Source: HXMU1420-13 sp024742815
Lineage (GTDB): Bacteria; Bacteroidota; Rhodothermia; Balneolales; Balneolaceae
Direction of reading: 5' to 3'
Assembly (NCBI GenBank): GCA_024742815.1
Contig: JANSXX010000012.1
Location: 1-64,000, forward strand
Length of the DNA: 64,000 nt
Part shown: positions 1-8,485 of the stretch, in pieces
Layout: the number at the start of each line of letters is the position of its first letter
How positions within the stretch are numbered: position 1 is the first letter of the stretch
Notes under the pieces: model-generated
The model's database searches: none
What the model was told of the DNA's origin: nothing
Seen by the model: only the letters and a program-made list of their open reading frames with translations
Position numbers and translations under genes: made by a program

Positions 1-99
1 ATAGTGGCCTTGTTCTACTTGTTCGACCACCGATAATTTAAAGCCCATCGTGTAATCGCGCTGACTGCGCTTAGTCTTTGTTCCTTTTTGTGTTGACAT
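1..99 (-). CDS. IS3-family transposase OrfA, N-terminal 33 residues (partial)
   Basis: An ATG at 99-97 opens a frame that continues off the left edge. The 33 visible residues begin MSTQKGTKTKRSQRDYTMGF and continue with KLSVVEQVEQGHY. This basic leader followed by a F-K-L-x-V-V-E-Q-V-E-x-G helix is typical of the helix-turn-helix OrfA of IS3/IS150-group elements. OrfA binds the element ends, and OrfB (off-window) would supply the DDE catalytic domain. Whether the element is intact cannot be judged here. Its family is fairly clear from the N-terminus, but 33 residues is a short basis. Confidence 0.6.
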   Translation of the reverse strand, partial: MSTQKGTKTKRSQRDYTMGFKLSVVEQVEQGHY

Positions 100-140
100 T
101 TTTAAGTCTAATTTGTGTCAACATATTTCAGGACAAGACA
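1..140 (-). mobile_element. End of an IS3-family insertion sequence (runs off left edge)
   Basis: The minus strand carries the first codons of an IS3-type OrfA. Just upstream, at about 116-140, lies a terminal sequence that reads TGTC...TTGACA on the minus strand, as expected of an IS3-family terminal inverted repeat ending in TG/CA. The neighbouring gene's terminator begins at 151, so the element stops just short of it. The target duplication and other end are outside the window, so the boundary at about 135-140 is inferred. Confidence 0.6.
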
Positions 141-150
141 GGAAAAAGAA

Positions 151-182
151 AAAAGCCTTCCCGGATTTCCGGAAAGGCTTTT
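151..182 (-). terminator. Rho-independent terminator of the alpha-oxoamine synthase gene
   Basis: An AAAAGCCTT / AAGGCTTTT stem with an inner CCGG pairing sits 27 bases after the stop codon of the minus-strand gene at 209. The minus-strand side ends in a run of T after the stem (A-rich 142-154 on plus). The symmetry could also stop transcription coming from the IS. Confidence 0.8.
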
Positions 183-208
183 CTCATAGATGACCACAAA
201 ATCTTCGG

Positions 209-1435
209 CTACGCTGATAACTTATTCGTAGCGTCCATCACAAAATCCTTAATTGCTGCGAAAGCGTCAAGTGTTTTTTCAATATGTTCATCATTATGTG
301 CTGCGGTAGGAATGAGTCGAACAAGAACAATTCCTCTTGGAACAACCGGATAGGCCACACCGCTAACAAAAACGCCATGTTCTTCACGTAATTTGCGCAT
401 AATATCCTGGCAAAGCTCGGTGCTTCCCTGCGTTAGAACCGGGGTAACCGGGCTTTCGGATGGCAATACATTGTATCCGATTTTTTGTAAACCTTCACGA
501 AGCTTGAGCGTGTTATCCCACAATTTTTTTCTCCACTGCGGATTATTACGAATCATTTTAACTCGCTCACGAGCGGTTACCACAATTGGATTTGGTAACG
601 ATTTCGCGAAAATCTGGCTGCGCACATTTGCTTTCAAAAATTCAATTACGCGTGGTTCGGATGCCACAAATGCACCAATAAGTGCAACAGCCTTAGCAAA
701 CGTACCAAAATAAATATCGATACCATCCTGGCATTCAAGTTGGGTACCTGTTCCTGAACCGTCATGGCCAAGTGTTCCTAAACCGTGGGCATCATCAACC
801 AAAAGACGAAACGGAACTTCTTTTTTCAGTTCGATAATTTCAGGGAGAATTCCCAAATCGCCGGTCATACCAAAAACACCTTCGGTAACCACAAGAATCG
901 AAGAATTGTCTTTCTTTTTTGAAGCAGCACGATATAATTGCTTTTTAAAGCTCTCGATATCGTTATGCTTGAACACAGACTTCTCAGCCATGGCAAGTTG
1001 TTTACCATCAACGATACAAGCGTGGCTCAGCTCGTCGTAGATTAGGAAATCATTACGGTCAACGAGAGCGTGAATTACACTCATAATTCCTTGATATCCA
1101 AAATTAAGAAGCTGAGCAGCAGGTTTATGTACCCATTCTGCAAGTTCTTTCTCTAATTCTTCATGTTCGGTGGTGTTACCTGTCATTAAACGGGCACCCA
1201 TCGGCGAGCTCAACGAATATTTAGCCGTCGCTTCGGTATCAACTTTTTTGATTTCTTCGTTGCTACCTAGGCCCAGATAATCGTTGATACTCCAAACGAT
1301 CATATCTTTACCATTAAACTTCATTTCAGGACCAAGCGGACCTTCAAGTTTTGGAAAAGTGTAGTAGCCATATCCGGCAGAGGTGAAAGGTCCTAATGGA
1401 CTCGGGCGTCCTTCTAGCTTGTCAAATAAATCCAT
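209..1435 (-). CDS. PLP-dependent alpha-oxoamine synthase family protein (SPT/KBL/AONS-like)
   Basis: A fold-type I PLP enzyme of the family that condenses an amino acid with an acyl-CoA (serine palmitoyltransferase, 8-amino-7-oxononanoate synthase, 2-amino-3-ketobutyrate ligase). Visible landmarks are NDYLGLG (about 51-57), the cofactor-stacking His138 in ELSHAC, DDAHGLG (about 214-220) and the Schiff-base Lys248 in GTFAKAVALIG. The 408-residue length fits the family. The loop at about 75-90 (SSPMGARLMTGNT) differs from the GTGxxGSR form of classical SPT and AONS, so the substrate is not assigned. It is a single-gene unit with its own terminator downstream. A role in sphingolipid or related lipid synthesis is possible but is inference. 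Confidence 0.8.
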   Translation of the reverse strand: MDLFDKLEGRPSPLGPFTSAGYGYYTFPKLEGPLGPEMKFNGKDMIVWSINDYLGLGSNEEIKKVDTEATAKYSLSSPMGARLMTGNTTEHEELEKELAEWVHKPAAQLLNFGYQGIMSVIHALVDRNDFLIYDELSHACIVDGKQLAMAEKSVFKHNDIESFKKQLYRAASKKKDNSSILVVTEGVFGMTGDLGILPEIIELKKEVPFRLLVDDAHGLGTLGHDGSGTGTQLECQDGIDIYFGTFAKAVALIGAFVASEPRVIEFLKANVRSQIFAKSLPNPIVVTARERVKMIRNNPQWRKKLWDNTLKLREGLQKIGYNVLPSESPVTPVLTQGSTELCQDIMRKLREEHGVFVSGVAYPVVPRGIVLVRLIPTAAHNDEHIEKTLDAFAAIKDFVMDATNKLSA

Positions 1436-1672
1436 GAAAAGAGATTGGGGTGTCGTTTATTTTTGCTGATTTAGAAAGTGCTAAAGTTACGTAAAAGTGC
1501 CTTTAACTTAAAAATTGAGCAGTTTTTTAATCTAGAATAAATCTGTAGATAGGAAATTTACTTAAACTATTAAGTACCAATTATTTGATTGTTCGATATT
1601 GAAAACACAAGGGAGAAGAGGCCCGGGTTCAGTATAAAAACAGATCAGATTTGAGCAATTTAGTAGCATAAT

Positions 1673-3025
1673 TTATTCATTCAAATGTGGGTTTAGAATA
1701 AATAAGCCTCCAAAAATATCACTTACTATAATAATGCCACTTTCAAAGTATGGATAGCTGCTCCACGTACCTTGAAAATCAACTACATTATTCCTTGGCG
1801 TGGTATCGAAGAAGCCAACTTGTGTAAATTCGGCATCTGATAAATCGCGATTTTCAAGTATTCGAAGCCCGGAAGTGTAATTCGTTAAAAATGTGTGGCC
1901 ATTTTTCACATACAAATTGTGATCGATGGTCCGTGTAATGTGATCAAAAGAGCCAACAAACTCGGGATTGTCTAAATCACGTACATCAAATACATGGGTT
2001 TTAGTATTTCTTCCAAGGTTTAATTCATCCAGCTCGTCGTTCATAATAAAATAGGCTTGATCTTCCGTAAGCCATCCTTGGTGTGAGTACTGCACATTGG
2101 GATTTGCCGCAAACCCAAGGTGTAGCGGATTGGATTTATCAGAAACATCCGCAATATCAACAGAGCGCTCGGCAGCATTAAAACAGATTTCTGAGCCCTG
2201 ATAATCGGCATCAGGACCGGCATACTGTACACACTGAGCATCGTGAATATAAGCTGAACCAGCGCGGCGGCGAGGGGCATCGGTATTTCGATAGCAACCT
2301 GCAAATACGGGGACTTTTGGGTTTGAAATATCGATCATGTGTAAACCGCCCTCGTTGCAATCGTTAACAAACTCTTCGTTTACGCTGTTTGTAGCACCTA
2401 CGGCATACGCAAATCCGCTCTCCTCATTAATCACAATATTATGCGCGTTCGAAATTTTGGTGTAAATGGCATCTTCAGAAAAAGTAAGCGGTGTCCCTTC
2501 AAATTCACGAAGTTCACTAAGATCAAATACCTGCATTCCGTGAGATTGTGCATCACTGACTATAAAAAGGTGATCATCGTAAACCTTTAAGTCGCGCCAA
2601 ACCGATCCTTCAGTTAATGATTTGGCTTCGGGAGTGCTTCCGATTCCAAACTCACAGATTTCAAAATCTGCTGTTTCTAAATTTAATCGTTTTGCCGAAA
2701 AACTGGTTTCCGGTAGTGAACCGACGATAACCGGAGTTTTAGGATCGCTCACATCCACAAATGAAACACCATTGTAAAGGCCAACCAAAGCGTATTCTTT
2801 TCCGGTTTGGGGGTCAGTCCATCCCCAGATATCGTTTAATCGCTCTGTATCAAATTCAGAAAGTGGGATATGTGCATACATTCCAACGTTTTCACAGGGA
2901 TATTTCCCGTCGGCCATGCCATCTTCACAGGGAAAAGGTTCGTCAAAAAGCGATTTATTTTTATCGCAAGCCATAGAAAATATGGAACATGAAGCAATAA
3001 ATAGGATAACATATCTTACACGCAT
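1673..3025 (-). CDS. Choice-of-anchor B (LVIVD-repeat) lipoprotein
   Basis: A secreted beta-propeller-like protein made of LVIVD repeats. The ATG at 3025 is chosen because it gives a clean lipoprotein signal (MRVRYVILF...SMAC, lipobox Cys at about residue 20); an in-frame upstream start at 3061 would bury this behind 12 extra residues. The mature protein has NDIWGWTDPQTGKEYALVG followed by repeated F-V-D-V-S-D-P-x-x-P units, and a conserved SNAHNIVIN stretch. It is clearly paralogous to the C-terminal half of the protein at 35720-38095. The family is common in marine Bacteroidota and its biochemical role is unknown. Transcribed alone, divergently from the 3210 gene. Confidence 0.8.
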   Translation of the reverse strand: MRVRYVILFIASCSIFSMACDKNKSLFDEPFPCEDGMADGKYPCENVGMYAHIPLSEFDTERLNDIWGWTDPQTGKEYALVGLYNGVSFVDVSDPKTPVIVGSLPETSFSAKRLNLETADFEICEFGIGSTPEAKSLTEGSVWRDLKVYDDHLFIVSDAQSHGMQVFDLSELREFEGTPLTFSEDAIYTKISNAHNIVINEESGFAYAVGATNSVNEEFVNDCNEGGLHMIDISNPKVPVFAGCYRNTDAPRRRAGSAYIHDAQCVQYAGPDADYQGSEICFNAAERSVDIADVSDKSNPLHLGFAANPNVQYSHQGWLTEDQAYFIMNDELDELNLGRNTKTHVFDVRDLDNPEFVGSFDHITRTIDHNLYVKNGHTFLTNYTSGLRILENRDLSDAEFTQVGFFDTTPRNNVVDFQGTWSSYPYFESGIIIVSDIFGGLFILNPHLNE

Positions 3026-3209
3026 GGCTCGAAATCGGTTTAACATGTACAACATACACAATCTACAATTAGTACAAAGTAGTTGGCAAGCGATTCAAAA
3101 TCTCAATAAAGTTTAACGATTGCACAACAATCATAAATTCCTTTTTTGCCAAACTAAGCGCATATTAATTAACCGTAATCAGGGTTATCAATCAAACAGG
3201 GAAGCAGCA

Positions 3210-3737
3210 ATGCTCATCATATTAAAATACATCGCCAAATTATTGAAGGCGTTATCATCAGAAGCATCGCCGCCACAACTTGCCGGCGGTTTTGTGTTGG
3301 GGATGATAATCGGGTTGACCCCGTTTTTCTCGTTTCACAACTTGATTATAGTGGCTTTACTCATCGTTCTAAAAGTAAATATCGGGATGGCCATTCTCGC
3401 TTTTTTGATATTCAGTGGAGTTGCATACATCGCAGATCCGGCCTTTCACAATTTTGGAACCTGGTTATTAGAGCATGAGTCGTACCAATCTCTGTGGATT
3501 AGTTTGTACGACAATGAGTGGTGGGCGATGACTCGCTTCTACAATACCGTAGTGATCGGTAGTTTTTTTGTAGCGGTTTTTTTAACGATTCCGGTTTTCC
3601 CGAGTGTAATCTTATTTGTGAAACAATATCGAAAACACATCCATGAACGAGTACAAAAGTTAAAAATCGTACAAGTATTAAAAGGCTCGAAATTTTATTC
3701 CATTTATCAGGGCGTTAACAGAGTGAGGGGCAAATAA
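3210..3737 (+). CDS. TIGR03546-type integral membrane protein (DUF2062-like)
   Basis: A small inner-membrane protein. The start at 3210 (MLIILKYIAKLL) is preferred over an in-frame upstream ATG at 3120 because it follows a purine-rich AGGGAAG and places the conserved SSEASPPQLAGGFVLG segment about 20 residues in, as in DUF2062-like proteins. About three or four hydrophobic segments follow (GMIIGLTPFF, IIVALLIVLKVNIGMAIL, then VVIGSFFVAVFLTIPVF), with a basic C-terminus. The stop overlaps the next start by one base (TAATG), so the two genes are co-translated. Proteins of this type are known mainly as partners of TIGR03545 proteins in bacteria with outer membranes. No function is established. 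Confidence 0.8.
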   Translation: MLIILKYIAKLLKALSSEASPPQLAGGFVLGMIIGLTPFFSFHNLIIVALLIVLKVNIGMAILAFLIFSGVAYIADPAFHNFGTWLLEHESYQSLWISLYDNEWWAMTRFYNTVVIGSFFVAVFLTIPVFPSVILFVKQYRKHIHERVQKLKIVQVLKGSKFYSIYQGVNRVRGK

Positions 3738-5599
3738 TGAGAATTAAAGGATTACTGTTTGTATTGATTGTTGCCGGATTGTTTTTCGGGATTCCCTTTC
3801 TTATCCCCGATGGATACGTCGAAGAAAAAATCGAAACACGATTAAGTATCGCAAACACAGCTAAGGTTGAGTTTGAGGATTTTAAACTTAGTTTAGTTGA
3901 TTTAGAACTGAGTTGGAGTCGCCTTCAGGTTACCGATCCCGATAATACGATGATGAATTTATTTGAGACCGGCGAAGTAGAACTGGATTTTGAATTCTGG
4001 CCGGTGCTGTGGGAACAAGTGATTATAGAAGATGTGCGAATGACCGGTTTTGCATTGGAAACAGAACGCGAAACCGATGGCGCTTTTGAAATTCCTGAGG
4101 GCTACGATCCGGAAACCGGTGTGCCCGAAGATGCCGGATTCTTCTATAACATTACCAATCAGGTGACTTCTACGATTGCTGAAAATGCACGCATGGAATT
4201 CACAGATGTGAAGGATGACATCAACGTAGATAGCTTGCTTGCCACCATCAATCTGCAATCGATTGATAAGATGGAAGGACTCAAAAACGGTTTGGAATCG
4301 AACTACTCAAAATGGGATTCTACCATTACGAATAACAGTATTGAAAAGAATGCTCGTGAAATTGAGAACTTGGTGAAATCCATTAAATTGGACGAGATCA
4401 AAGATGTGCCGGCAGCACTCAAAGCGATCGAAACCGTTCAAAGAGTGGTGAAAGAAGCCGATTCGCTGAAGAATGAGATTAACACACTACAAACAGATTT
4501 TCGGGCAGACATTCAAAACTCACGGAATAGCATTGGTCAAATTGACGAGTGGATTAGTGAGGATGTAGACCGTGTAAAGAATGTGGCGAAACTGCCTGAG
4601 ATTAATGCACAGAGCATCGGTACTGCCTTATTTGGGCAAAATTTACTTGCCGATTTGAATACCTACCTGGAATACTTTGCTATGGGTAGAGAATACGGAC
4701 AAAAGTTTATTGGATCAGACGAGAAGGATGAAAAGCCTGAACGCTACGAAGGCGTTAACTACGAGTTCACCGATAAATACGATTTGCCTAAGCTCTGGAT
4801 TAAGAATATTGAGCTCTCCGGTGTAACTAAAAATAATATCGAGTTGGCCGGACAAGTGCTCAACGTAACAAATAATCAGAATAAAACCGGTTCGCCCATC
4901 ACTTTTCAATTGTCCGGCGCGGAGGAAGGTGTGGCTACATTAACAGTAGATGGTGCTTTGAATTACTTGGGGGAGGAGAAATCTGAAAGTCTTTCGATTA
5001 ATTACTCAGGCTTTTCGCTGGTAAATTCTAAGATTTCGCCCTCAGAGTTGTTACCGTATGATTTACGCTCGGGTAAAGGCGATATTAATGTGGACTTGAC
5101 GATAAAAAATCGCAGAATTGAAAGTCGGGTTGATTACGTGGCGGACAATATTGCCTTCGATTTTGAAAGTGCCGGTAGGCCAAAAGGAACCGTAGAGCGT
5201 TTGATTCGGGATGCAATTTCGGGCACCAATCGAATTACAGCCACAGCCTTAATCGACAACACCGAAGGCCCGCTAAGAGCTCGGGTTCGATCGAATGTAG
5301 ATGATTTATTTTTAAATGCGCTAAAGCGAACGGTGCAAGCAGAAGTGGATAATGCAAAGCGTCGCATAGAGAATGAAGTAAACACACGCGTAACGGCAAA
5401 AAAGAAGGAAGTGCAAACTCTGGTGGAAGAGCAGGAGCAAATCCTTCGAAATAAATACGCCGAGCTTGAAACCAAAGTGAATGAGCAATTGGCCATTGTT
5501 GAAAAGAAGAAAGAAGAGCTCGAAGAGAAAAAGAAAGAACTGGAAGAAGAGCTAAAAAACAAAGCTCTGGATGCCGTTAAAAAGAAGATTGGATTCTAG
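3737..5599 (+). CDS. TIGR03545-type AsmA-like envelope protein
   Basis: 620 residues. An N-terminal transmembrane anchor (about 5-22) is followed by an AsmA-like opening (YVEEKIETRL, then VEFEDFKLSLVDLELSWSRL), the pattern of bridge-like proteins that start with an inner-membrane anchor. The middle (about 180-280) is charged and helical; about 350-500 returns to beta-rich segments. The last 100 residues are an E/K-rich coiled coil ending in KKKIGF. It is co-translated with the 3210 membrane protein. The family is described as an outer-membrane-bacteria-specific two-gene pair of unknown function. A role in moving lipids or holding the envelope together is inference from AsmA resemblance. Confidence 0.75.
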   Translation: MRIKGLLFVLIVAGLFFGIPFLIPDGYVEEKIETRLSIANTAKVEFEDFKLSLVDLELSWSRLQVTDPDNTMMNLFETGEVELDFEFWPVLWEQVIIEDVRMTGFALETERETDGAFEIPEGYDPETGVPEDAGFFYNITNQVTSTIAENARMEFTDVKDDINVDSLLATINLQSIDKMEGLKNGLESNYSKWDSTITNNSIEKNAREIENLVKSIKLDEIKDVPAALKAIETVQRVVKEADSLKNEINTLQTDFRADIQNSRNSIGQIDEWISEDVDRVKNVAKLPEINAQSIGTALFGQNLLADLNTYLEYFAMGREYGQKFIGSDEKDEKPERYEGVNYEFTDKYDLPKLWIKNIELSGVTKNNIELAGQVLNVTNNQNKTGSPITFQLSGAEEGVATLTVDGALNYLGEEKSESLSINYSGFSLVNSKISPSELLPYDLRSGKGDINVDLTIKNRRIESRVDYVADNIAFDFESAGRPKGTVERLIRDAISGTNRITATALIDNTEGPLRARVRSNVDDLFLNALKRTVQAEVDNAKRRIENEVNTRVTAKKKEVQTLVEEQEQILRNKYAELETKVNEQLAIVEKKKEELEEKKKELEEELKNKALDAVKKKIGF

Positions 5600-5621
5600 A
5601 AAAAATTTCAGACCAGCTAAT

Positions 5622-6818
5622 TTAAAAGGGTAATTGATAACTCACGCTTAAAGATGCGGTTCGATACATGGTTTCGAAGGTAGTGGCAAGAGCAAAAAGC
5701 TGTCTGCGTGGTTCAATCTCAAGTTGAACATTAATCATATCTTTAAAAATGTAACCAGTGGCAAAAGAAAAACCGGGTTTGGAAACGGTGTCGTTTGCAC
5801 CGTTTCTGTAATCGTATTGAATATCGGTTTCACCAAACATGGTGAGGATCAAGCCCGATTGCAGATACCAGCGCGACTGTGGGTTCAAATACTTGTTGAA
5901 TCTTAATCCAACCGGAACATTGATAGAAGAATGGTCAAAAGATACGGTTCCGAATTCGTTCGTAATGGTATTAGAAAACTTCTGAGGAGTAACTCCAAAT
6001 AGAATGCTCCATTGATTGTTATTGAAGGGTAAAAAAGCTTCGACTTCGATATCGAAAGTAAAATGAGTTACTGAACCAAAATCTGCAAAATCTCTTTCTC
6101 TGCTACCGGTAACTTCAAGTGTAGAGATATATACCCGCGGACCAATTGAGATATTTAAGCGCTTGGCTTTTTTGCCTTTATACTCGATATAGTCGCTATT
6201 CATACAAGTATAATAGGATTTAAATACCGCTAGTAACGCTCTCTTTTTGTATTCGATTTTTTCAAAATCAATTACTTCTGTGTTGGCACAGAGCAGCTGG
6301 TTTGCAAGTTGCTCCTGATAAGTTTTGTTGGTTCTGATTTCAGTGGATGAAATGAAAAACTTCTTGTACTCAAGTGGTACGATTTCTCCGTTATTGATCT
6401 GAAAATAAAATCTCTTATTTACCTCAGTTTCGAGTTCAAAAAGTGAGGCAACTCCTTCTAATACTACTTTTAAAAAAACGGTATCCGTTTCAAATTCGGG
6501 AACCATAGAAACTCCAAGCTGAGTTCGGGAATCCGTCGATTGATCAACCGGTACTTCTGCGCGTACATATTTTAACTGCCCAATAATTTCAAACAAAGAC
6601 GCTTCAGTAATATCAACTACTTTTGGGACATCATTTTCCGACGATTTAAACTGAAAAGAGCTTGGGTTTTTTTTCCAACCCAAATTCTTAATCAGGCCTT
6701 GCTTTTTTACTCCATCTTGGGTGATGTAATATGCTTCTTCGAATTCAATTTGGGCGAATGCTGATACTGAAAAAATAAAGAGTATAACCAAAGCGAGAGG
6801 ACACCGAAAAGATTGCAT
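5622..6818 (-). CDS. Hypothetical outer-membrane beta-barrel protein
   Basis: Signal peptide at 1-22 (ending VSAFAQ). Residues 23-210 form a soluble region; YYITQDGVKKQGLIKNLGWK resembles the opening of Bacteroidota proteins that precede a porin-like barrel. From about 215 onward alternating hydrophobic strands (LNISIGPRVYIST, SINVPVGLRFNKYL, SLSVSYQLPF) indicate an 8-10 strand barrel, ending in a C-terminal Phe as outer-membrane proteins do. It faces the TIGR03545 gene tail-to-tail across 22 bases. No specific function can be given. Confidence 0.65.
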   Translation of the reverse strand: MQSFRCPLALVILFIFSVSAFAQIEFEEAYYITQDGVKKQGLIKNLGWKKNPSSFQFKSSENDVPKVVDITEASLFEIIGQLKYVRAEVPVDQSTDSRTQLGVSMVPEFETDTVFLKVVLEGVASLFELETEVNKRFYFQINNGEIVPLEYKKFFISSTEIRTNKTYQEQLANQLLCANTEVIDFEKIEYKKRALLAVFKSYYTCMNSDYIEYKGKKAKRLNISIGPRVYISTLEVTGSRERDFADFGSVTHFTFDIEVEAFLPFNNNQWSILFGVTPQKFSNTITNEFGTVSFDHSSINVPVGLRFNKYLNPQSRWYLQSGLILTMFGETDIQYDYRNGANDTVSKPGFSFATGYIFKDMINVQLEIEPRRQLFALATTFETMYRTASLSVSYQLPF

Positions 6819-6913
6819 GCGAACTATGAATTAAACTATATATGACTCGAAAGCTAATGGTAAGGCTATCAGAATTACTTTACTAATTGATAATGAAACA
6901 ATGTTTTAGAAAT

Positions 6914-6937
6914 AAAAAAAGGGACGAATGTCCCTTT
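6914..6937 (-). terminator. Rho-independent terminator after the 6961 lipoprotein gene
   Basis: AAAGGGAC / GTCCCTTT stem with a GAAT loop. On the minus strand it is followed by seven T (6914-6920 on plus are A). It lies 23 bases beyond the stop of the minus-strand lipoprotein gene. Confidence 0.8.
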
Positions 6938-6960
6938 AAATTGTAAAGCTAAAACTACGA

Positions 6961-7296
6961 TTAATCGTATTTGAAGAATACGGCTTTAACCTGAGTTTCT
7001 TTGTTGCTCGAATCACCGTCGTTGTATCGCTCGGTGTCGATTCCGGTAATGATGATGCCATCTGCGCCTTTTCGTTTAGCGGTCTTCACCATTTCCTTTT
7101 GGATGTCTTCGATGGAATTAAACCAAGATGAAGAACCAATGGCCTGCCCTATAATGGTATATTCGTACTCTATAGCTTTCTCATCATAAAAAATTTCAAC
7201 TTCTGTTGTTGGCTCATAACTCTGTCCGATATAATTCACTTCGGCGCAAGATGCGAACACAAATATCGCAGATAAAATTAGTAAACGTGATTTCAT
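6961..7296 (-). CDS. Small hypothetical lipoprotein
   Basis: The start at 7296 gives a lipoprotein signal (MKSRLLILSAIFVFASC, Cys17) with a GGAG motif about 10 bases upstream; the frame is open further back to 7362 but without a signal there. The mature part of about 95 residues has a conserved-looking core: YEYTIIGQAIG, then EMVKTAKRKGADGIIITGID. The arrangement of a small beta-strand domain with a K-G-A-D-x-I-I motif recalls YbjQ/DUF4156-like small envelope proteins that oligomerise, but I cannot assign a family. Single gene with its own terminator. Confidence 0.7.
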   Translation of the reverse strand: MKSRLLILSAIFVFASCAEVNYIGQSYEPTTEVEIFYDEKAIEYEYTIIGQAIGSSSWFNSIEDIQKEMVKTAKRKGADGIIITGIDTERYNDGDSSNKETQVKAVFFKYD

Positions 7297-7401
7297 GGAT
7301 GTACTCCGATTAGGTTTAAAATGTTTGCGTGAAGGGTACGAGGTTTTGCACCTTAGGTTCATAACATAATCATGCTAGCGGTAAAAGAATAGCATGACGA
7401 T

Positions 7402-7428
7402 TTGGTAAAATTCACACCCCTGAATCCG
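7402..7428. repeat. Left copy of the direct repeat flanking the AT-rich 7.4-9.7 kb block
   Basis: These 27 bases match 9713-9737 at 24 of 25 aligned positions, with one two-base gap. On the minus strand both copies can be read as Asp-Ser-Gly-Val-stop, the last codons of the reductase gene at 9721, with a synonymous TCA/TCG difference. This copy therefore looks like a relic of that gene's 3' end now separated from it by two genes. Confidence 0.65.
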
Positions 7429-7513
7429 ACTTTAGTAACAGTCTTTTTAGTGACAACTTTAAACGGATAAATAACTCGGAATCTTACAAGAATTTCAGAT
7501 TACTTTTCACTCG

Positions 7514-7567
7514 TTCCAAACGTCTTCGTTTGGAATGTCCCGGTGAATCGGGAGAAGCTCCAGCTTC
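7514..7567. repeat. Three tandem hairpins, REP-like palindromic element
   Basis: Hairpin 1 is TTCCAAACG / CGTTTGGAA (7514-7522, 7527-7535; loop TCTT). Hairpin 2 is TCCCG / CGGGA (7538-7542, 7549-7553). Hairpin 3 is GAAGCT / AGCTTC (7554-7559, 7562-7567), followed by a T-run on the plus strand. All stems are perfect. The layout resembles REP elements mobilised by RAYT/Y1 transposases. No transposase gene is present nearby. It lies just past the 7586 gene and may also act as a terminator. Confidence 0.6.
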
Positions 7568-7585
7568 CTTTTTTTAATAATTTGT

Positions 7586-8479
7586 TTACTCATTCTTGCC
7601 AACCAATTTAGCTCGCAAATAATCGGCATTGAAATACAGAAGCGCATAGCCCTCACTGCTTAAACTCGCGTCTTTCTCTTGTTCCACCAACTCAATAAAA
7701 TCAGACAGGGCATTGGCTGCAGCTACTGAATCCTGTGCAAGAAGCGAGGTTTTAACCTGAGAAAGATCGTCTTCCAATTGCCCACACACATTGGTATTGT
7801 TTGCCCACCCTAATTCTTCGCACGATCGAAAGCGGAAAGTTTCGAGAGTGTCGGTGAAGGAGTCGAGGCTCAGGGTGGAATCGGGGAGCCATGGGCCTAG
7901 GGTAAGTTTTTTTACCCCTGCTGAACTGAGCGAATCTATAATATTATCAAGCTTTCCAAAAGGACCCTCAAATTCATATGGAAATGAAGCCCAGAAAGTG
8001 TTTTCAGAGATGCTAGTTGATATTGAAGGTGGGTAGTTTGACTCAAAAGAATAGTTATTCAAACTATTTCCTGGCGCAAGTCCAGGAACGCCATTTACTT
8101 TTGACCAAAATATATACCCCCTATTTTGCGAATATATACCTAACCATTCAGAACTTGGAGTAGTAATGTTTGATACTAAAAGACTTGAAATAATATAAAA
8201 ACGTCGAAGCAGTTGAGGAGATTCAAGTTCATTTGTTAATTCATATTTATAATGAAAATTTTCTGAATGATTTTTAGTAACCATAGCTTTAACAATAGGA
8301 ATTACATTATTCCTAGGCATTATTGTTCCAGTATAAGCACTGTCTGAATCTGGATATTTATATGTTAATACATAATATCCTTCTGTTGAATCGTATCTAA
8401 TTTCTTCTATTAATTGTTGTGAATAAACTAAATCACAAAGTATAATTATTAAAGTAAGTGCAAGTATATATTTTCTCAT
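7586..8479 (-). CDS. Hypothetical secreted protein in AT-rich block
   Basis: 297 residues with a signal peptide (MRKYILALTLIIILCDLVYSQ, cleavage near 20). I do not recognise the family. The N-terminal half is beta-rich; the centre has SISENTFWASFPYEFEGPFG; residues about 220-290 hold two Cys (SCEELGW, NVCGQ) and a helical tail rich in Ala and Glu that resembles a small repeat hairpin (AQDSVAAANALSDFIELVEQ). That tail is like FIMAH-type domains that end secreted proteins. It starts 6 bases after the 8486 gene, so they are likely co-transcribed. The DNA is visibly more AT-rich than its surroundings, which suggests acquisition. Confidence 0.6.
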   Translation of the reverse strand: MRKYILALTLIIILCDLVYSQQLIEEIRYDSTEGYYVLTYKYPDSDSAYTGTIMPRNNVIPIVKAMVTKNHSENFHYKYELTNELESPQLLRRFYIISSLLVSNITTPSSEWLGIYSQNRGYIFWSKVNGVPGLAPGNSLNNYSFESNYPPSISTSISENTFWASFPYEFEGPFGKLDNIIDSLSSAGVKKLTLGPWLPDSTLSLDSFTDTLETFRFRSCEELGWANNTNVCGQLEDDLSQVKTSLLAQDSVAAANALSDFIELVEQEKDASLSSEGYALLYFNADYLRAKLVGKNE

Positions 8480-8485
8480 AACAGT

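Noticed and set aside
78..353. Plus-strand open frame of 91 codons at the left edge
   Set aside because: It crosses the IS end, the terminator and the 3' end of the minus-strand synthase gene; no family resemblance.
5134..5562. Minus-strand frame rich in Ser and Phe opposite the TIGR03545 coiled coil
   Set aside because: It is the antisense of E/K-rich codons; low-complexity shadow.
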